64,000 bases of DNA from NCBI RefSeq assembly GCF_003473485.1, contig NC_053045.1, forward strand, positions 38,910,494-38,974,493, in the 5' to 3' direction. Shown here one piece after another: positions 33,201 to 44,253 of this stretch. Below the pieces are notes generated by a model. The model ran no database searches, was not told the origin of the DNA, and was given only the letters and a program-made list of their open reading frames with translations. The DNA comes from Medicago truncatula (taxonomy: Eukaryota > Streptophyta > Magnoliopsida > Fabales > Fabaceae). The stretch's first letter is position 1, and every line of letters starts with the position of its first letter. Made by a program: the position numbers and the translations under genes.

Positions 33201-35014
33201 TTTAAAAATAAAATAAATATCAAATAAAGGCATTAAAAAGAAAGTTACAACAAATAATTGACATTAATGCCAACCAACGAACTTGTAATTGATAGCTAAA
33301 GGTGGAATAATTTAATTGAAATAAGTTGTTGGTGACTAAAATCAGAAAGTAGAAACTATGAATAGAACGACCTACTACGAGGAATAACACAACTCATAAA
33401 ATTTGACAATGGGGTTATTTTGGAATAGAATTTGACATTTTAACGTGCATTTTTGCACAAGGAAAAAAATCGCATCAAATGACAACAATGGAACAACAAT
33501 AATATATGAAGAAATCCTAACACGGTAAACAAGAGCTACAAAACAAGATACAATAAAAGTACATACCAATCCAGCTATCTTCTTAATTATTGCACCTGGA
33601 TTTGTGTTCAGTCCTTTAACCAACGTGACAATTAGTTGCTTCAACATAGATAACTTTCTATCTTTCTTTGCATCGACAACAATGACATCAGCCCTAAAAC
33701 CCTCTCCGCCCAAGGCTTGAAGCTCGTCCAAAGTAGGAATACTATCAAAAAGTTTCTTGAGCCTTTTCTCCTGCATATCATCGGATTTATTAATGACAAT
33801 GAAAGACGTTGAGGAAAGCATCTTGGTAGCATATCAAGAACAGAGATAAGACATAAATTCAAGGAGTACTGCATGCTATAAATGAGCAGAAGGTTGTTGC
33901 AGAACACTTCAAAACTATATTACAGAGCAAATAGCCGGTACGGCCAAGTAACCATAAGAACTTAACAGAATAAGTAAATTTAAAAGAAAGGGAGGAAATT
34001 AGATCATCTTTCATCGGGAAACATCAAAAGAACCATGTTGAATTTCAGAATGTGTTGAGTTTACCTCTTCTTGCAAACCTAAATGACCCCTTTAACAATC
34101 AATGATATGGATACCTCTAGTCATAGTGTATGATACCATAATCACTAACTATTTTGCACAGACTAGAGACAAGTTCTATTTCTTCACCTCAATTATGTAC
34201 CATGCAAAGTAAACACGTGCCTTTCCAAGCACATTGCCACCATGCTACGCTACTTTTACCAAGCAACTACAAAAGATCCCTAACGACTTTTCCTACAAGT
34301 TATATACAACTGAGTACTTCAGCTCAATGCTGTATTTTGTAAAATTGGCATACCCTGAATTTTCATAAAAAAGATGCTTCGTTTATGGGTCTTCTTTTCC
34401 AAATTTTATTAAAAAAATGATTATCAAGAAAGGACAAAGAATAAAATACAGAACAGAAGATTATATCCTCCCAATATGTGAAGTAAGATAATCAAAGAAA
34501 AAATTCTCAAAAATGATATAAATAAATGAACATTGATATTTCCTTTGCTGTTTTCATCCCGTGCGACAATAATTAGAACTCATCCAATAAAAGAAACTCC
34601 GTTTTCCTGTAAACTCTTTGCTAAGTCATACCAAATTGGTATCTCCAATAAAATAGGTAAGTCATATTGAAAACACAACTAATACTCCAAGCCCGTGCAT
34701 TCATAACATGATCAAGCAATATACTCCAAGCTCATGGTGTCATACCAAGTGCAATTATATATCCTAACTATTAAAGTGACAAAAGAATCAATCCTCACCG
34801 GAACAACTGAGTAAAAACCATTTGGTATAGGTTCTGAAAGCATTCCAGTGTGCCATAGAATTTGTGATGCCCTCTGAGGTGACATAAAATCTTGGTTTGA
34901 ATGTCTAGGTGATTCTTTATTATTTAAGGTCTCGTCTTGAGTTCCCAAAGAAACAGATCCAAATTTTCCAATGAAATCTGAAGGCATCCGTGCATCTTCT
35001 CGTGTCCTCTCCAT
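24247..35014 (-). CDS. Raf-like MAPKKK with EDR1-type N-terminal domain
   Basis: I joined 16 coding exons on the minus strand with GT-AG boundaries: 35014-34799, 33770-33567, 33124-32936, 32762-32518, 31581-31462, 31241-31152, 30181-30086, 29626-29528, 28306-28186, 27541-27220, 26382-26259, 26157-26138, 25874-25718, 25107-24819, 24692-24620, 24329-24247. Total 2448 nt, 815 residues. An EDR1-type domain (about 45-260) contains GFYSVVP, LFDSIPTLDELQALG, KRLMM-adjacent GFPTDGAADCVDSYKHMSV. A basic Ser/Arg-rich middle follows. The kinase domain (about 557-810) has GIGFFGEV (567-573), VAIK with K586, HRDVKSAN with catalytic D682, DFG at 700-702 and GTPEWMAPE (719-727), and ends with ECWAEPNERPSCEEI. 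It resembles the Arabidopsis At2g31010 type of EDR1/CTR1-like kinases, which phosphorylate proteins on Ser/Thr in stress and hormone signalling. The ATG at 35014 is the first in its exon frame. The acceptor at 27541 is pyrimidine-poor and least sure. Introns hold MITEs, a SINE and an LTR relic. Confidence 0.9.
24505..24548. mobile_element. relic: two ends of a MITE joined together
   Basis: GAATGCTTAAAGAGTGCCCC is followed at once by AGGGGCACTCCTTAACAAGA. These are the left and right ends of the family found complete at 56159-56343, with the interior lost. It lies in intron 15 of the kinase gene and forms a small hairpin. Confidence 0.6.
25574..25702 (+). mobile_element. tRNA-derived SINE beside a kinase splice site
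   Basis: A 129 bp body with pol III box A-like GGTAGCTCAACTGG and box B-like GGGCTCAAACCC, ending in a short A-tract. A perfect 15 bp duplication, AACCAGAACACTTAC, flanks it (25559-25573 and 25703-25717). The right-hand copy is also the first 15 bases of kinase intron 13 on the minus strand, so the insertion duplicated the 5' splice site (see findings). The SINE is antisense to the gene. Confidence 0.9.
28570..28745. mobile_element. MITE with GAAGCACGGA(C/T)AC ends
   Basis: Starts GAAGCACGGACAC and ends GTATCCGTGCTTC, inverted. The interior is full of short GTGTC/GACAC motifs (CGGTGTCGGACACGTGTCGT and so on) that can pair in several ways. It lies within intron 8 of the kinase gene. Confidence 0.75.
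30402..30600 (+). mobile_element. short LTR (177 bp) with primer-binding site, copia/TRIM-like relic
   Basis: The LTR runs from TGTTGAAATATTTAATC (30402) to ...TACTTTCAACA (30578), with TG...CA ends and a TATAAAAGG promoter motif at about 30510. Directly after it comes TGGTATCACGAGCCC, matching the usual initiator-Met tRNA primer-binding site TGGTATCA(G)AGC. No second LTR or coding region was found, so this is a 5' LTR with a stub of internal sequence. It lies in intron 6 of the kinase gene, in the opposite orientation. Confidence 0.8.
32044..32143. mobile_element. MITE with TTGTTAAAA ends and CGCTATA subrepeats
   Basis: TTGTTAAAA at the left and TTTTAACAA at the right enclose several CGCTATA/TATAGCG motifs. 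About 100 bp, within intron 4 of the kinase gene. Confidence 0.65.
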
Positions 35015-35897
35015 GTTCTTGTAAATTCTGAATTTAAAACCATTTCTCCGCACTTCTTAATCCATAAGAGACCATGTATGAAAGCAAAAGGTAGTTCTGG
35101 AACCACAAATCATTGAAAAACATACTTAAGCAGCTCAACTGTTTCAAGCTGAAGACCACATAACCTGCATAAACCAAATACAAGGTATGGTATAAATTAT
35201 TGCATATAACATGAAAATGAAGCATTTACGGACAATAGTCAATAAAGCTACAGTGCCAAAATAAATGCAGTAAATTTGGTTAAAAATACCTAGCTACTCA
35301 TAAACAAAAACCTCTCTCCGGATTAAACTGCCACAAGTTACAATTGACCCTAATGTGTCAGTCACTAGCATTATTCTAGATGCAACATGAGAAAATTTCA
35401 GAACAAATATTATTAACTAAGATGAACTTAAAAGACAAAAATTCTAGGACGACGTTACTCTAAATTGTGAATAAAAACAAGGAATCTTTCTGCAAGTTTG
35501 GCATTCCCAATGTACCTTTTCCATGGCTATGCTACATAGAAACATGAGATATTGAAATGGAAATCTACCCTACTCTGAAAAGGAAATAGACACCAAAAAA
35601 GCTGGAATGACGCGCTGAATGGCCATTCTTGTGAATGCCAAAAATGTAACATTCCCATGCTTAGTGCATGACACGCTGAATGCAACCTTTATTATGTACA
35701 GTTCTAACTCCAAATATACATGCATTAAATTCGTCATATTTTTTATTTCTTGTGGGTTGTCTTTAAATAAGTGTGGCGTTTTAAATTTATTAGCTCATGC
35801 TTACTATAGTTCTCCTAAGTGCCAAACAGCCAAAGAAAACTGAAACTCGGCCATTTCTCCTCATATTCAACCAAAAAGGTGAATGAAAATGGAAATT

Positions 35898-35989
35898 CGG
35901 GTGGGTATGATCAACTAAAGTAAGTAGGAGCCACTATCTTAAGATTAAACACTCATATAATCCTTCTCCTAGTGGATCATACCCACCCG
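35898..35989. mobile_element. 92 bp MITE with perfect 15 bp inverted ends
   Basis: CGGGTGGGTATGATC at the left is exactly complementary to GATCATACCCACCCG at the right. The interior (AAGTAAGTAGGAG ... CTTCTCCTAGTGG) pairs further, imperfectly. It lies in the 5' leader intron of the kinase gene. Confidence 0.8.
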
Positions 35990-36347
35990 TGTTATGATTC
36001 TCCAAGTTACAATCTATCACCCTCTGCCCGATTTTAATCCAATTTATGTGATTGATAACATTGATTTGATGTGTACGAGATTCTCTCTCATACTCTCTTC
36101 TTTCTTATTCAATCTTTGCCCATAAATTTCTGCATTAACCTACTATCCATACTTATTAGAGCAATATAGTTTTCGCAATATTTAGTCACACTCATGTAAC
36201 TCAGAGTATAGCTTATTAGAACATAACTGAATTCTGTTTGAGTCGTAACTATAAGTTGATTAGTTACAATCTATTACAAACAGAGACGAATCTAACTATA
36301 AATATTCTACCCACATTTTGTGTTATTCATCTTTTCTCGTCAAAATA

Positions 36348-36472
36348 CTCACTCCAATCTCAATTATAAGCAAAAAAATAAAAAAAAAATTCATTGAATA
36401 ACTAATGTATCTAGTTTGTAATATAGACTAAATACATCAATTACTATCAGTTATTCAATGAACCTAAAAAGT
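36348..36472. mobile_element. probable Stowaway-like MITE fragment
   Basis: CTCACTCCAATCTCAATTAT after a TA resembles a Stowaway left end, but no matching right end was seen. Inside, TTCATTGAATAACT and AGTTATTCAATGAA are perfect inverted partners, and further copies of ATTGAATAACTAATGTAT lie near 36598 and 36685. Confidence 0.45.
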
Positions 36473-36952
36473 GAAATGTTGCGAATACACAAGATCAGAT
36501 TCACAACTCTCTCTCTTCCTGCAATTGTTGAATTCTAAATTCTAATACTACACAAACTTCCAAGTCTACTCTATTCTATCCCCAATCAACATTAATTGAT
36601 TGAATAACTAATGTATCTGGTATGAAAAAACAAGAAATATCAGATTTCAATTAAATCAAGGATACTACTAAATCAACATTAATTCATTGAATAACTGACG
36701 TATATATTAAACCATGGATACTACTAAACATTACAAAAATTAATTAATCAAATAGTATAAAACAACACCGCCACATATTAAAAGCAATTTATATAAGCAA
36801 AGACAAAGTTAATAATTAAAATGCATCAATGAGAGAGAAAGAGAATGAAGAAGTAACGGAATTGAAAGTGGCGCCAATAAATGAATGAATAGAGTAAAAT
36901 CCAAGAATGCGTTGAAGAATAAGAAAGAGACAAAAGAGAGATAAATTATACC

Positions 36953-37160
36953 GTAGAAGAAGATCGAAGCAGTAATGGAATCAAATGGAATAATAGCATT
37001 TGAATCTGAATGAGAATCTTGGCATCGCGTGGCGGTGAAATGGTGGAAGAAGAAGCAAAGTAACCGCCAATAGGAGTGGAGAGAGAGAGAGAGAGAGAGA
37101 GACAGTGATGATGGAAACAAGAAAATGAGAGAGAGAGAAAGAGAGAGAGGGAGATTTGGG
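36953..37160 (-). promoter_or_regulatory. likely 5' leader exon of the kinase gene with GA/CT microsatellite
   Basis: Just upstream of the kinase gene is a purine-rich block on the plus strand (GAGAGA runs at 37080-37102 and 37126-37150), giving a CT-rich leader on the coding strand. A GTATAA donor at 36951 (minus strand, after CTACG) would end an untranslated exon whose intron runs to about 35.1 kb. CT-rich leaders and 5' introns are common in plant genes. The transcription start is not determined. Confidence 0.45.
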
Positions 37161-37399
37161 TTTAAGATTTATGGAAGAAGAAGAAGAAGGAAGGTGTGAA
37201 GAAAGCGATGGGGTTGGGTTTTGTTAATAAAAGTGAAAAGAGAGAAAGAGAGAGAGATGAGGTGGTGAGTCACGTGGTCAGAGGGATCTCTCCGACAGCC
37301 AGCTAGATACAGACTTCCCTTTCCTCCGCGTGAATGAATATGAGTGAAATCAAAATCTCTTCCCTCCCTCTCTCTTCTTCTTTCTCTTTATTCCTTCTT

Positions 37400-40300
37400 T
37401 TTTCCCTTAATTCATTCATTCAACTTTTTTTTTTTAAAAAGTTATACTACACCAACCAATAATTAAATAAGTCAAATATTAATAAGTGTTATAAAGACAT
37501 ACCTTAAAAATTCAATAAACAATCTTGATCATTTATTTAAGATCAATCAAACAGTTGCGTCTCAATTATTTAAATTAGATCAGACACAACTTATGTCAAT
37601 AACCATAACTACGTAACGTAGTTGTAGTTGTTGTGAAGAAATTATTTTTTCAAAATTTAACATATGATTTATAGTTAGATGAGTGAATTTTAAGTTTGAT
37701 TTTAAGCATGTCATTAAATTGATAAATATAAAGCGCCAATCAATAATGTTTCGGAATTGGTGTTATAATATTTAATTGCTTGTCATTATTTTTTCTTCGT
37801 TTTGAATAACTATAGTGTTTAATTTATTAGAAAGGTAAGATATTTGAATAAATCCGATTTTAAAAAGAGCGGTTACATTTTTAAATAGTGTTCACCTTTT
37901 TATTTTTATTTTTATTTTTATTAAAAGACAATCTTGTATTGATCTTATTGTTTTTTTTTAAGGAGTATTGATCTTATTATTGGTAATGAAATAAAAGCTG
38001 GTCAAAAAGAATAACATGCGATTTGGTGAAAAGAAATTCTAACATATTAATGTATAACATGGTAAAATTTAAAATGATCTTTTTTGTTAAAACCTTTAAA
38101 ATGATCTTATTGACCGTTGAATATATCTATTCAATGAATTTTATATATTTTGTTGAATATTTTTCAATTGTCTTAAATTATTTTCTGTTCTGAGAATTAT
38201 GAGTCTTTTACGTTTATGACAAATAATTCAATTTTATTGAATCTTTTCTAATTTAAATGTCACGTATAAAAAATATTAAAATATCTTTTCTATTGATCTT
38301 ATAGATACGTATTATTTGAATGAATGAATATCCTTTGTTTTTGTCAAAAAAAAAAAATATGTATTATTCTTTTTGGTAATACATCTACGTTGTTAAAGGA
38401 TTAAAGAAACTACATAACTAAAAAGCTTTATATAAAAAAAAAATAAAAAAAAATTAAAGTTTCAAACGCTGAATATACAAAAGTTGTTCTTTAAGCTTCT
38501 TAACATGTAATATTATTCTGAAGAAAAAAAAACATGTAATATTATTTTTATTTAATTTTTGAGGGGACGTGTTACATTTTTTTAATGGTAAAAACTTATA
38601 ACATTTTATTGGGGACTAATTTGAGATGTGATTATTCGTACTAGATAATGAATGACCTCATTCGTTTGTATATATATAGGTCTAACTCGAGATGTTGTTA
38701 TCCATGCTAAAACATGAACACTTCATTCGCTTGTCTTCGAGTAAGCTCTAAGAGAACGTGTTACAATTGATTAAACAATTCAAAATTTTATTTATTTTTT
38801 TCAAAATATTTTGCATGGTCATGAATCTATGGCCGACAGTTTTCTACCTTTATTTTTTAGTACATGCTAGCAGTATTATTTTGGTTGGTGAATTTAATAG
38901 TAGTTGATCTTTCATTTCTTTTTTCTTTGGAACAATCTCTTATTTCTATATCTACTACTATATATGGCATGATCAAAATATACAGATTATTTATCGTAAG
39001 AATTCAAAATGTATAATAACTAAACGACACTCGTATATTCAACTAGTATAAGAATAGTATTCTGAATATAATTAAGTTGGTACGATGCAGTGGACCCTAG
39101 TCCCTAGAGGTCAATTGGGTTCCAATCAGTTCAAAACCTTAGCAACCTCCCAGCTCCCACGCACGTGGAGAACAAGAATCCTATAATACTCCAAGATACT
39201 CCTAGTTTTTTTAGGGGGAAGACCAAGATAGTTGTATTGCCATATGAATTTAATTTTGTTTTTTTCCCGGTGGATGTATTGTGGTATTTAGGAAAAACAA
39301 ATTAAAATTGATGATATCAAATCATTAAACCGATAGAATTACAAAATTATTCAATTTTTTATCACGAATATGTTGGTAATAATTTCAAATGAAAAATATC
39401 TATTGAAACTATTACTAAATATGTTGAGTGTTTTTTTGTCTTAACCCTCTGATTCTCGGTGAACGGGGTTCTCGTAATTAAAGTTCCGTTGTAAGATATG
39501 TATAGTCTAATCGAGAATTATTCCACCAAAATATTGAACTTATGTTCTTTCAAATGATTTATTTTTTGGTGAAGTTCATTCAATATGTATGTGTCACGAG
39601 GAAACTATAAGTATTAACTCCAAGGGTTTTACTAAAGGAAAAACAAAAACTTAAAGGGATTGGTCTAGTAGTAAAAAGATAGGTTTTGAATAGGTTCTAG
39701 GTTTGAGTTTTGCTAATATCTTTGGAGTGATGTAAATGAAAATACATTGATAAGTATTTTTTGAGCCTGAAAATTTTGCATGTCTTGAACTAATACACCA
39801 TCTCCTCACCCAAAATTTTTATTAGAAAAAACTGATTTACGTTTCTTGAGTAGTAAAGATTAATTAAAAGTGATTTTGTAAAACTGACAAGTACTAAAAT
39901 ATTCAATTTTTGACAAGGAAACAAGTGATAAATGTTCTTTAATAATAACCAAACGTTAATTGCATGTACACAAATTGCATAGACTACCAACAATTTGTAT
40001 GGCTTATAAGTGAAACTAATACATTATAATATCTAATAAAGTAGTTTCGTTATTTGAATTAGTAAGAAGTTTCATCAATTGATCAACCTAAACAAAATAC
40101 CCACGTCAGATTGTCATCCTGAAATCGATGAAGGAATGAAAAATTAGTTTGACTATAAGTAAAACTAACACATTATAAAATTCATATTTGTATTACCTTG
40201 TCGATTAAGCAGTACACCATACATCCCTCTTGTGACAACCACAATAAAGCATTAATGGTCGTTCAAGGTACAATGTTAATGACCGAAAAAAGCTTCTACC

Positions 40301-41000
40301 AAAGGAAGAAACAAAATACGAGTTAAAGAAAGGAGGAGTAATAAAGATGCGGAATTGTGCAATACAAATGTTATACGTAAAGAGAATAATACTTTTTACG
40401 AATGATTGATGTTTAAAAGACAGATGAATCATATCTCAACCAACTCGTATATTGAATTTATAGACGACAAGTTTTTAGTGTAATATGATACTATAATCCA
40501 ATAAAGATTGGAGGGAAGGAATGAAAGTCAAAGAAATAAAGAGGGAGGTTCAAACATTGACTTTAGAATTTCATTCAGCTCAAATAAACTCTTCGAATAC
40601 TCCCGATTATTGTCTTTTTAGGGTTCACCTATTTTTAGAAACTCTCATTCGCCGATTTTCATTCTTGACTTCTCACAAGGTATGTATGTATATTCATTAC
40701 ACTTTTTTTCTTTGAATTTGTTTTGCGGTGATTAACTTGCTTTTTTTTTTTTTTTGGATTAAAGTATATTATACCCACTTTTTAAGCATGCTCCATCATT
40801 ATTGTCTCTCGTCCGAACAACAACAACCATGGCTAGCAACAAGGTCGTCAATAAGTTGGTCAATGGTCGTCTATAAGGATAATGCAAAGAAAAGTTGTTA
40901 AAAATTGAAAGGAAAAGTAATAATCAAAGAGGGATCCAAGTTTCCATTATTTTGCAAACTTGAAGCTTTCAATATTCGTTTTATGTTTTTATAGCCTTCA
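37400..41000. other. gene-free A/T-rich stretch
   Basis: No supported gene. Frames of 60-75 codons (near 39790, 40205, 40521) have no domain. At 40620-40685 a leader-like segment ends in a donor-like CAAGGTATGTATG, and at 40830 a short frame MASNKVVNKLVNGRL stops after 15 codons. These could belong to a decayed gene or to the repeat family that follows. Confidence 0.45.
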
Positions 41001-42044
41001 ATTTAAATATGATGTTGTGATTTTAGATGTTGTAGAAGATGAAAGGGGAATTATGAGATATTCGCAAGCTTGCTATAAGTTTAAGAAATAGCAGTTAGAT
41101 AACTACATAAATACCATCGAGTTGAATCATAAGTATTGGCCAATCGTTGTAAGTTAATTGTTTATTTAATGTTAAAGTTTATGTTTTTATTTCGATTTTT
41201 TGTTTGTGTCCGAGAATCGTTATATTACAGTTGTGTATGCATCGTTTATTCTATTGGGTATCTTTATGTAGATTTTGAAGCATTGACAACTTTAAAGATA
41301 TATCTTTGTTAAAAAAAACTTTAAGAAATATCTTTTGAGAGATTTTACCTTTAAAATGTATTTTGGACGTTGTTTTCTTTTAGATTTCTTCTAGATTATG
41401 CATTTGTAGAACATATTTTTCATTTATCTACTACAACAATCTATATTAGATTTTTGTGTAAATCTTCACTTTATATTGTATAACGGTGAGATAATTAAAA
41501 AAGGTATATAGCTAAATGCTCCATTATTTTCTTTATTCGTATTCATTACTCTAATTTTTATTGTTAGATCTTTTAATGATAGTTGATTAAAATGGAACTT
41601 ATTGTGAATGAGAATGCAAATGAGGTTGAAGTTAGATTCAAAAACACTCGATGACAATCCAACGTCACATCAATTAAGTATCAAATTTTTAATTATAGAG
41701 TCTCCAATCAGCTTGCTAATTATATTTTATTCATAACTATATGTTGAAAATACAAATGTTATATTTTAATTGTTGAAGAAGATGAAAGTGAACTTACTAG
41801 ATATGAGCAGACTTCTTATAAGTTCAAGAAATAACAGTTAGATAATTGTCAAAATACTATTGAGTTGAATCCAGAGTTTAGGTCAATTGTTTATTCAATG
41901 TTGAAGTTTATGTTTTTATTTCAGTTTTTTATTGGTTATGTGATCGAAAATTGTAAAATTATGATTGTGTATGCATTGTTTATTCTATTTTAATATGATT
42001 TAAACATTTGTTAATTAATAGTTTTATTAGGTTTTAGGGGGTGT

Positions 42045-42090
42045 ATTGGATTAGAATTTTAAACGATAATTGTTGAAAATTTTACCCTAT
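42045..42090 (+). mobile_element. solitary terminal repeat related to the 11942 element
   Basis: TTTTAGGGGGTGTATTGGAT followed by TAGAATTTTAAA matches the end of the 1.4 kb element. The expected partner end was not found nearby. Confidence 0.5.
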
Positions 42091-42544
42091 ACCCCAACTG
42101 CTATACCCCAGTCCTTACAAACAATCTAAAATATCAATTTTTAACCTATTTCCAAATCACATCCATCCACTCCATGTTTTGCAAAATAAAAAAAAACACA
42201 ACATAACGGTACAATTTCAATCTCATTTTTATTTTGTTCAACTCTTAGTTCATATAAGCTAGTTGAAACAGAGATATTTTTATTGTAAGTTTTATATAAA
42301 ATTATTTATTATATGAACTATTATAAAACAAAGACATTTTTATTTTAAAGAATATAAAACAAAGGCATGTTACTAATAGTTCATATAATAAATAATTTTG
42401 TTTTATCAAACTATAAGCTAGTTGAAAAAACTTTTTATCAAACACATCTTATTCTATCAAAACAAACTTATAAACTAGCTTATTTGTGTTACCAAACACA
42501 ACCTAAATGAGAGCTAACCAAAATGTTTGTTTTTTAGCCTCATA

Positions 42545-42670
42545 AAAATGGAGGACCAGTGGAAGAAACCTTCAAAGGTTGAATTTGAATTACACAAGGT
42601 GAAAGACAATGAGAAGCTAAAAAGTCCTTTGACAATTGCAAAAGAATTTGAGACGCTAGTATCAGTAATT
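42545..42670 (+). pseudogene. exon-like fragment of unknown gene
   Basis: An open stretch beginning ATGGAGGACCAGTGG reads MEDQWKKPSKVEFELHKVKD, then NEKLKSPLTIAKEFETLV, a Lys/Glu-rich coding-like composition, after which stops appear. I do not recognise the family. It sits between copies of the dispersed repeat and may be part of the same decayed locus. Confidence 0.35.
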
Positions 42671-42696
42671 ATGATTTAATTAATTTTTTTGTAATA

Positions 42697-42700
<4 letters not shown>

Positions 42701-42735
<35 letters not shown>
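42701..42735. repeat. (TA)n microsatellite
   Basis: About 17 TA dinucleotides without interruption. Confidence 0.95.
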
Positions 42736-42738
<3 letters not shown>

Positions 42739-43938
42739 ACATTTAAATTCAACTATTTGTGTATAGGTGACGGAAAACAACATGGCATACATGATACTTG
42801 GACTCCCTAATAGTTATCCCCCAGATAATATATGATTTTATTTTTTGTTTTCATGATTAGAGTGTTGTTACTATTACTAATATTATTATTATATTATTAT
42901 TAATACTATTATTAGGAAATTTTATAGGTTGTGAGGACCTCTGCATTGTCAGTTATATCAGTTACCCAAGGACAGCAACTGACAAGTTTTATAAAAATAA
43001 TGAGGATTATTTGAAAGCGGGTAATTTTATCTTTTGTTCTAGGCACAAGTAATTCTCGGTTTGCTCTCTTATATGGATTTGACATAGATTTTATGTATAC
43101 ACTGAGTGTATGGTCTTTGTCTCTCTTTCTATTTTTATTGAGTTCAATCGTAGATAAAAGTGACAAAATAGACACAACATTATGTATTGGGTCAATACGC
43201 AAAACACGTGTTGGATCCAAGCAAAAATCTCTGGAGCACACTCCGTGTGGTGTCCATAATGACATGGATCATCTACCAATCCATCCGACAAAATATTTGA
43301 AAGAAAATACAATGAACAAAGACCACCAGATGATTAACTTAGCTTACTGTTTTTTAGAGTGCCATAATGAATGGATTTGATGGATTTAGTCCATTAAAAT
43401 CCTCTAATTTTCTTCTTAAAAAAATTCATCCAATCCAATTCATTATATAAAGTTCATCAAATCTATTCATATGGATGAATGTCTACCCGATTCATAACTT
43501 AAAAAGTATTATTTGTTTTTATTTTAGTGTTTTTGTTACACTTCTTTTTTTCTTCATACAATTGAATTTTATATGAAACATTTTGGTTATATTTTGATGA
43601 TCTTACTTTATTAATGATTAAAACTCATAAACAAGAGGTTTTGATAATTTTTCTTACTATGATAATGATTAAAACTCACAAACAAAACGTTTTTATAATT
43701 TTTTTATGATTTGAAATTTGATGCTCATTAAACTTTTGTGATTTGTTTTTTTTTTTTTTTTGTGAAATTTAAAATTAAAAAGTTTTAGGGTTGTCTACTG
43801 ATTCATTGAATGAATCATAACCCATTATGATACACTAGATCCCAATACACACAAGGTATTAACAAAAAAAATAAAATCTAATTGACCTCTTGTTTTTGTG
43901 TCATATGAAAAGCGTTTGAATAATTTTATTTAAATTTA

Positions 43939-44253
43939 GGCTTAACTGCACTTTTAGACCTCTATCTTTCCAAAAGTTGCGGTTATGGACCCCTAACTAA
44001 TTTAAATACAAAACAGCCTCCTATGTTTTGATTCTTTGGCAGTTTTGAACCCCCAGTCCAGTGTTGACTCGGTCAACGCTGATGTGGCACCCTAAGTGAG
44101 GTGCCACGTGTCAAATTTTTTATTTTTATTTTGCCTTGGGGGGCCAAAACTGCCAAAGAATCAAAACATAGGGGGCTGTTATGTATTTAAATTAGTTAGG
44201 GATCCATAACCGCAACTTTTGGAAAGATAGGGGTCCAAAAGTGCAATTAAACC
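43939..44253. mobile_element. Mutator-like MITE, 315 bp, 9 bp target duplication
   Basis: Begins GGCTTAACTGCACTTTTAGA and ends in the inverted counterpart (...CCAAAAGTGCAATTAAACC). The arms pair over more than 100 bp (CTTTCCAAAAGTTGCGGTTA, AACTAATTTAAATAC, TTTTGATTCTTTGGCAGTTT). Exact 9 bp duplications TTAAATTTA lie at 43930-43938 and 44254-44262. The centre includes GTGTTGACTCGGTCAACGCT and GCCACGTGTCAAATTTT. It is inserted in a copy of repeat X whose empty counterpart is at about 45711-45722. Confidence 0.92.

Noticed and set aside
36809..37120. 103-codon minus frame with a serine/leucine-rich start
   Set aside because: The start is a translated CT microsatellite in the kinase leader; the frame continues across the proposed leader donor.
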